26,583 nucleotides of DNA from Saccoglossus kowalevskii (lineage: Eukaryota > Hemichordata > Enteropneusta > Harrimaniidae). Below are positions 21,301 through 26,583 of this stretch, in pieces. The notes under the pieces are model-generated. The model was not told the origin of the DNA. It saw only the letters and a list, made by a program, of their open reading frames with translations, and searched no databases. The stretch spans positions 16,467 to 43,049 of the forward strand of contig NW_003131354.1 in NCBI RefSeq assembly GCF_000003605.2. Direction: 5' to 3'. Within the stretch, counting starts at the first letter, position 1. Each line of letters starts with the position of its first letter. A program made the position numbers and the translations under genes.

Positions 21301-21422
21301 AGCATATACAGAACTTAAACTTACGTCATTACATAAATTAGCATATACAGTACTTACAATTACGTCATTACATAAATTAGCATATACAGTACTTAAACTT
21401 ACGCCATTACATAAATTAGCAT
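21301..21422. repeat. 39-bp tandem repeat, three copies plus a partial
   Basis: The units begin AGCATATACAG at 21301, 21340, 21379 and 21418, an exact 39-bp period. Each full unit ends ACGTCATTACATAAATT or a one-base variant. The first unit has GAACTT where the others have GTACTT. Because 39 is divisible by three, a short minus-strand frame stays open through it, which is a by-product of the repeat. Confidence 0.93.
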
Positions 21423-21429
21423 TTTGGTA

Positions 21430-22870
21430 ATTGTGGCGAGCTATAGTATTAGTCATTTGAATCTAGTCTGGGCCAACTAATTACTGTGCATAAATGACAA
21501 ACATCAAAACTTAATGAAATTTTTTGTATGTAAAATAATATAACTAAAATTGTTATTTTTTGAACTAGCGAATATTTAATCATGTTTAGGTATAATTTAA
21601 ATTCACTTTAGAAAATGAGTATCAATATCCGAGATACATTCATCTAGCAGACTGTGGTGTTGGGCCTATAATATAGTGGTTGTTGAACGAATCTCATTTT
21701 CTTGGCCACTTATGAAAATCTGCTTCTTGACTAATTCCTAACATAAGTAGTAATAACACATCGTTAATAGATTAATCATGCATATAAGTGACAGCATACA
21801 TCTAAAAGGAAATATAATGCCTGTATTTACTGAAGTGTAGGCGTTAAATTTATTTCTCTAAATTATATTCCATTCTATAATCCCACTACGTTTAATACCA
21901 TTGTATATCATCAAAACAATGCACAGTTATTCAGTATTTTGTCGTTTTTGTGAGTTTTTAAGGTACAATACTAACAGATATTTAAAGTCATCATTAAAGC
22001 TGCAAGAAGCATTATGGGTAAAAGTTAGTTATGTTAGTGATGTCATAGGCGGTTCATAAAAGTAATTTAAATTGTCTATAACTAATTTACTGCAACAATC
22101 ACTGTGATATAGTTTTTGCTTGTAAATCATATCGTCATGAGTGAATCATTGAAGAACTTGGGCTTATTGGGTATAATAATTCTAAAAATAACTTTAAGCA
22201 AAATCGAAATTCTTGCTAATCATATATCATTTATTAATTATACAAACATTCATTAGGAAATGAATGATTGCAAAGCTTATATTAGATACTCAACTAATAA
22301 ATCACTATAAAAAGCTAGATTTATTGTGGAATCATTCAAATGTTCAAAAATACCAAAAATATTAACATTTCTTTTTTTTCACTATCAAAAGGGTGTTCAA
22401 AAATACTGTGACATCACCTTTACTTGAAGTGGTATGAATAATGTGCATATTGAAATATTGAAAGAACTTTTGCAAAATCAATACCAATTTCAAAGGTAAC
22501 TTCTGCTAACATGTTGAATATTTCTACATTATATACTACCGCAATAAAACGTTATTTATAAAACATTTTCAATAAAAGTGGTTCTAGTCGCTACAAATAT
22601 GTAGTAGTTGGATATGATTCTACTTACCTTGTTAAGAACAAACGCAAAACGTTTCTACACTGACGATTACCATTAATAGTATGTTAGAACATATTTGTCG
22701 AGTTTGGAATATATAAAATAATAATAAATTGTATTGCCTTGCTGACAGATTCATACCTTTAGTCATATGAAGTTCAACTGTTTTCAAAATATTGGTTAAA
22801 ATCAAACAGTTTCGTCTGCTCATTATTTATTTCCTCCAATGAAAATGTTTATTTTGGTAACAAGGTTATG
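21430..22870. other. Intergenic stretch, no confirmed gene
   Basis: The DNA is AT-rich. On the minus strand, 22823 back to about 22756 reads MSRRNCLILTNILK and on to a donor-like AAAG before GTATGA, so it could be a small first exon, but no partner exon was found. Confidence 0.35.
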
Positions 22871-22879
22871 TACTAGCGT

Positions 22880-23215
22880 ATGTAGTATCTCGCAGTCCGT
22901 TCTCCATCTGTAATACAGGTGATAGTTTTGACCTCATTCGGTTTTTATGTAGATTGAAACCTGCCAAACTTGTAAAGTTGCGTTTTATATGCAGACGACA
23001 TCGCAATTTTGTCTGAAACTTAATTAGGGTAACAAAATTGTCTGCATCATCTCACAGCGATGAAAGCTAACAGAAAAAACTAAAATAATGATTTCCAACA
23101 AAAATATTCGACTGTTAAGTGACAACATATTGTTTTATGAGTGTAGAGAAATGAATGTAAATATCAATGTACATGTATATAAAAATATTAAAATGGAAGA
23201 GTAATATGATTCTCA
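22880..23215 (+). pseudogene. Second non-LTR retrotransposon remnant (reverse-transcriptase catalytic region)
   Basis: The frame at about 22985-23030 reads CVLYADDIAILSET, the catalytic F/Y-A-D-D motif of reverse transcriptase with its usual following residues, and then reaches a stop. QNCLHHLTAMK follows in the same frame. A shift of frame then gives TEKTKIMISNKNIRLL (23071-23120), the KTKxMxF block that follows the catalytic motif in LINE reverse transcriptases, and a diverged tail (VYKNI near 23175). Stops and a frameshift show it is dead. This is a different part of RT from that kept in the 7.1-7.7 kb remnant, so it cannot be said whether the two belong to one family. Confidence 0.75.
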
Positions 23216-23352
23216 GATTATTTGAACTTTATGTTCAATGGATTTACTCAAAACCAAAGTATGGCATCATCACCCATTCTTTCATGAGTCCCTTCACAGC
23301 CACCTACATATTCTCCTTCCTCAACACTAAGGCACAATACTTCCGTCCCTAA

Positions 23353-25344
23353 ATCAAGAGTTCTATCCGCTTTTCACGTTTTTATATTCACACAAAATGG
23401 GAAGCTGAAATAAGTGTAAGAAAAACAGCATACATTCATGTTTTGTATAGAAACAAAATAGGTTAATTGGTTAGTTTGTCAGTTTTCTGGCAAATTTCAG
23501 TTTCCTATTTTGTGAAATTCCTTAGGAATAAGCACTTCACCCCAAATAAAGCCACCACACCATGGAGAAAATGCCAGGGGTAAGTAGCCAAATTATAAGC
23601 ACCAACACGCTTTGTCGTGTACACAAATTAGAGTAGTCAAACATTTGGTGCTACAAAGAAGAAGATATTACACCAAACCATTTTACCCTTCCATGCAAAT
23701 TATTGTCCATGCATGTCAGCAATCACCTCTTATAGTGTAGTTAAGAAGACGCAGTTTGTCGAGTATATTAGCTTTAGTTCGGGTAAGGAGCTAATATGCT
23801 TGATCCTAACGATTTTCACACAGAAATATGCAACTGAAATTTGCAAGGAAACTAACACGCTAACTAATCAACTTAAAATTTGTCAATGTGGGACCCACAG
23901 CGGGTATATGATATTACCCTTCCCAGATCGACGAACACTTTGTACCAACTATACTATGACACTGCCGCGCATGCATTGTGGAATACATTAGAACTACCTG
24001 CATACACAATACTTTAATGAATTATGACGTAGACATATCTCATAAATATTACTTTTAGGATGCAAAGTATTTATAACGAAAGTCAGCAAGCACATACTTT
24101 CGGTCATGGCCTCCACCCTGTCTAATGTGGCTATTCGAAGACTATACACTCTTTTACCATACTAAACTGGTCACAAGAAGTGCTCTTTATACTATTGGTC
24201 TACCTTTGCGAGCTTTTAAACACTTCGAAACTGTATAGCACCACCAGTGGCTGTTCCCGGTTCTATGCGTAGGGAATACATTTTTGATATATTTCCATTT
24301 GTCAAATTTTTATTTTGTAAAATAATGCATTATCGTATTACACCAAATTATGCAATCGGAATATACAAATTAATACATAATCCGATATGTCAAAAGGCAT
24401 ATGTCATGTCATTACAACAATTCATAAATAATATATCCAGTGACGTCACATTTATAAAATCAACCCACTGAGCAGTCGATACATTAGGACTGTATTGCTC
24501 CTTTTCGTCGTTTGTCTTATACAGGAGATATATTCAGCTGCGTCTTTCAACTCTTGTATGTAAGTTGGGTTTTGTTATTACCATATACTATAATTTTGCA
24601 CGATTGTGTGAAAATGTGATGCTAATGTAATTTAGTTGACTGTGTAATTGGCGATATTTTTCTAGTCTCTCTAAAATTGTAATGGAATCAACCTCATATA
24701 GCTTGTTCAAATTTCAATTATACATGTTGCGGAATTATAGGGTCTCTTCACATATTCTTTGCGCTATATTTTCGCTCGAATACGCGCATCAAATCAGCAA
24801 CAACCTGGCGCATGTTATTTTTAGAACACGGCTATATTCAAATTAGCAGATTTAAAGAGATTACTTAGCTAGACCGATGAACAATAACTACTGACTTCTA
24901 ACCGAACAATGACCCACTACTGATATGAGAAGCGTACAGTGCAATCAAATTACTCTTCCATGATAGTAATGTTTTAGAATCATTACTACAATTGACCGTG
25001 ATACATTCAGTTGACAAACATCACATATAGTGCGTTAAACAAGTCATTTGTATACCCGTACTTCTCTGGAGATTAATGTAAATGGGGATTAAAATCTCGA
25101 TTTAACGTTTGCTCTTTTTTCCTTTACGATTTGCGGTTTTATTTTTCAAATTAATGTTTCGTATAATCCTCCGAATGTCGAACATAGCAATACCCCGTGC
25201 GCCAAATGGTAGCTATTCAACTGGACATTACAAAAGTGGGGACAGCGTGTATTCCATAAGCTGGATGTATGGATTTAATTACATATACATGACCTGAGTA
25301 TAATGATTGGTTAGAAATAGTATCAATTTTTTTTTTTAATTTAG
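23353..25344. other. Intergenic stretch upstream of the tectonin-like gene
   Basis: No gene is confirmed. Open frames of 92 codons (23713-23991), 74 codons (24247-24471) and 62 codons (25109-25297) lack recognisable domains. A good start context and a strong donor occur together at 23559-23587 (CCACACCATGG, then GGGGTAAGTAG), which could be a tiny first exon, but nothing visible follows it. The promoter and any leader exon of the next gene should lie here. Confidence 0.4.
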
Positions 25345-25404
25345 ATGCAGAGACAATACAGGATGATTTCATTGCCATTGCTAGTAACCTTGACTTTGGG
25401 ACAG
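25345..25404 (+). CDS. Tectonin-like exon 1: signal peptide
   Basis: The ATG lies immediately after a T-rich tract ending TTTAG, that is, directly at a splice acceptor. It encodes 20 residues with a hydrophobic core (ISLPLLVTLTLG) and ends CAG before GTAACA (phase 0). Confidence 0.82.
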
Positions 25405-26336
25405 GTAACATTTCATTTATTTCCAAATTTCCATTTCATTTTTGCGTTTCACTTCAATTCCTCCTATAATACTACTATTAAGGGTATATAGTATTTGTAA
25501 AATCTGATCATTATTTTATTATTACAGGTTTTTGGCACTTCTGCTGTAGTTCATGACAAGACCATTGGTAAAAAAGCTTTTGTATTATTTGTCGTAATTA
25601 TATATATATTTTTTTTTTGCAAACTTATTTTTGTAACTCACGGTTATATGAATACCTCGCTTCGTTTATCTATATTAATTTGTTTGATTCATCTGATAAA
25701 TTTCGAAGAAAAATGTCGTTACTTTTACTCTTCATTCTAGTTCTTTATGGTGTTGGGAAAGATCACAAACTCTACACACGGAATAGTATTAGTAGTGTGT
25801 GGGAGGGTCCTGTCCCCAGAAGTTGTTGCGTAATATCCGTTACAGTCTTGAATAACGGCGAAATCTTAGGGGTGAGCAAGAAGCACGAGCTGTATACGAA
25901 GTCAACCTTGACATCTCTGTGGCGAGGACCAATTCATCACAGTGGGTTTGTCAAGGACGTCACCCAATTGACGGATGGCACAATTGTCGGTGTTGGAATG
26001 GACGGCGATTTATTGACACGCCCGGGGGTACATGGTCATTGGTCTAAACCTGTCTCTAACAGCTGCTGTGTTGTGTCCATATCCGTGCTACCAATGAACA
26101 GCATCGTCGGCGTTGGAACGAATGGTAATGTATACACAAGACCCGAAGTAGAAGGTTGGTGGACGGAGTTAGATAGTTCCCTGTCGGTCTCAGCAGTAGC
26201 CGCGTCAGTTGGCCGACATATGATTGCTGGTATCCATTCCTGCGGACTATGGACCAGGCAGTTATCCAGTACCTTCACTTGGGACGAAACTGCCAACAAC
26301 AACGGCACATGTATCATTTCAGTGTCGTTTGCATAA
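25345..26336 (+). CDS. Secreted tectonin-like beta-propeller protein (three exons, 231 residues)
   Basis: Exons are 25345-25404, 25528-25567 and 25741-26336, all with GT-AG borders and phases 0 then 1. The first encodes a signal-peptide-like MQRQYRMISLPLLVTLTLGQ. The rest encodes five repeats starting near residues 37, 77, 117, 157 and 196. The first three are exactly 40 residues, the fourth 39, and the last is cut at 36 by the stop. Each has the pattern GVG-x3-(L/V)-(Y/L/W)-T-(R/K), then W, then a SVxxLxxGxIv strand. This is the tectonin (TECPR) propeller repeat known from Physarum tectonins, fish-egg lectin and horseshoe crab L6 lectins, which bind sugars or bacterial surface molecules; a lectin or defence role here is inference. 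Cys pairs (CC in repeats 1 and 3) suggest disulfides. Five repeats is slightly fewer than the six of many relatives. Confidence 0.9.
25528..25567 (+). CDS. Tectonin-like exon 2: 40-base mini-exon
   Basis: The acceptor TTATTATTACAG leads to VFGTSAVVHDKTI and one base of the next codon, before GTAAAA (phase 1). HDKTI followed by VLYGVG from exon 3 restores the end-of-strand pattern of a propeller blade, which supports the join. Confidence 0.82.
25741..26336 (+). CDS. Tectonin-like exon 3: the five repeats
   Basis: It starts after the acceptor CTCTTCATTCTAG and reads VLYGVGKDHKLYTRN onward to TAA at 26334. Upstream of 25741 the same frame is open back to 25617, but that part lies in the intron (it has no blade pattern) and I exclude it. 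No AATAAA polyadenylation signal is obvious in the following 250 bases. Confidence 0.9.
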
Positions 26337-26520
26337 ACTTTCATTTGAAGCTTGGTATATTTGAATATAGATCTAATTACTTTGCTTGCAATTCACAGAA
26401 ATATAGTAATGTATTAATAGTATATGATGGGCTTTGTGAGAGTTACTAGGAAAACGTGATACCAATATATAACTAACGCAACACGAAATAGTCAAGTTCA
26501 ACTGAATATAGTAAATAGAC

Positions 26521-26583
26521 AGACTATACTATACTATACTATACTATACTATACTATACTATACTATACTATACTATACTATA
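26521..26583. repeat. (ACTAT)n microsatellite at the window edge
   Basis: Twelve or so perfect pentanucleotide units run to the last base, so the true length is unknown. Confidence 0.97.

Noticed and set aside
21196-21456. Repeat-containing protein NLCNDVSLSSVYA
   Set aside because: The peptide repeat is simply the 39-bp tandem DNA repeat read in frame; there is no sign of a gene.
23559-23587. Tiny first exon with good Kozak context and GTAAGT donor
   Set aside because: I could not find a downstream exon in the right phase, so it is noted only as a possibility.
25617-25740. Extension of the last tectonin exon frame toward 25617
   Set aside because: The frame is open but begins in a T-run, uses a non-ATG start, lacks the blade pattern, and is better explained as intron between good splice sites.
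1-26583. CRISPR array, bacterial operon or phage-type system
   Set aside because: The sequence is eukaryotic, with introns, LINE relics and microsatellites; the tandem arrays lack alternating unique spacers.

Overview
This window looks like a piece of an AT-rich animal nuclear genome. The genes are split into short exons by GT-AG introns, long stretches are non-coding, and there are decayed non-LTR retrotransposons, tandem duplications and microsatellites. The two recognisable genes (an SLC22-type membrane transporter and a secreted tectonin-like beta-propeller) are animal families. Compact introns, and splice acceptors placed at or within a few bases of both start codons, would suit an invertebrate such as a tunicate or another small-genome marine animal, but the phylum cannot be fixed from the sequence.

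Layout. 1-5.3 kb: no intact gene. It holds a degenerate tandem repeat, one copy of a short interspersed repeat, a diverged orphan SLC22 exon on the plus strand (3973-4090) and a 0.3 kb tandem duplication. 6.07-7.73 kb: a dead non-LTR retrotransposon with ORF1-like pieces followed by reverse-transcriptase pieces, interrupted at 7.22-7.55 kb by a second copy of the short interspersed repeat. 8.9-9.7 kb: a locally more GC-rich patch with an unidentified coding-like fragment. 10.07-11.34 kb: a unit flanked by inverted repeats, possibly a small DNA transposon. 11.44-16.83 kb: a multi-exon SLC22-like transporter gene on the minus strand. Its exons 1-5 and 7-10 join in frame by visible splice sites; the exon 6/7 junction is unclear. 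16.87-22.8 kb: mostly featureless AT-rich DNA with a 122-bp duplication and a 39-bp tandem repeat. 22.88-23.22 kb: a second retrotransposon remnant. 25.35-26.34 kb: a complete three-exon plus-strand gene for a 231-residue secreted protein with five 40-residue tectonin-like repeats. The window ends in an (ACTAT)n microsatellite.

The transporter and the propeller protein show no evident functional link; they are simply neighbours about 8.5 kb apart, each 5' end facing the intergenic gap (divergent arrangement). Most other short open frames are chance or shadow frames.
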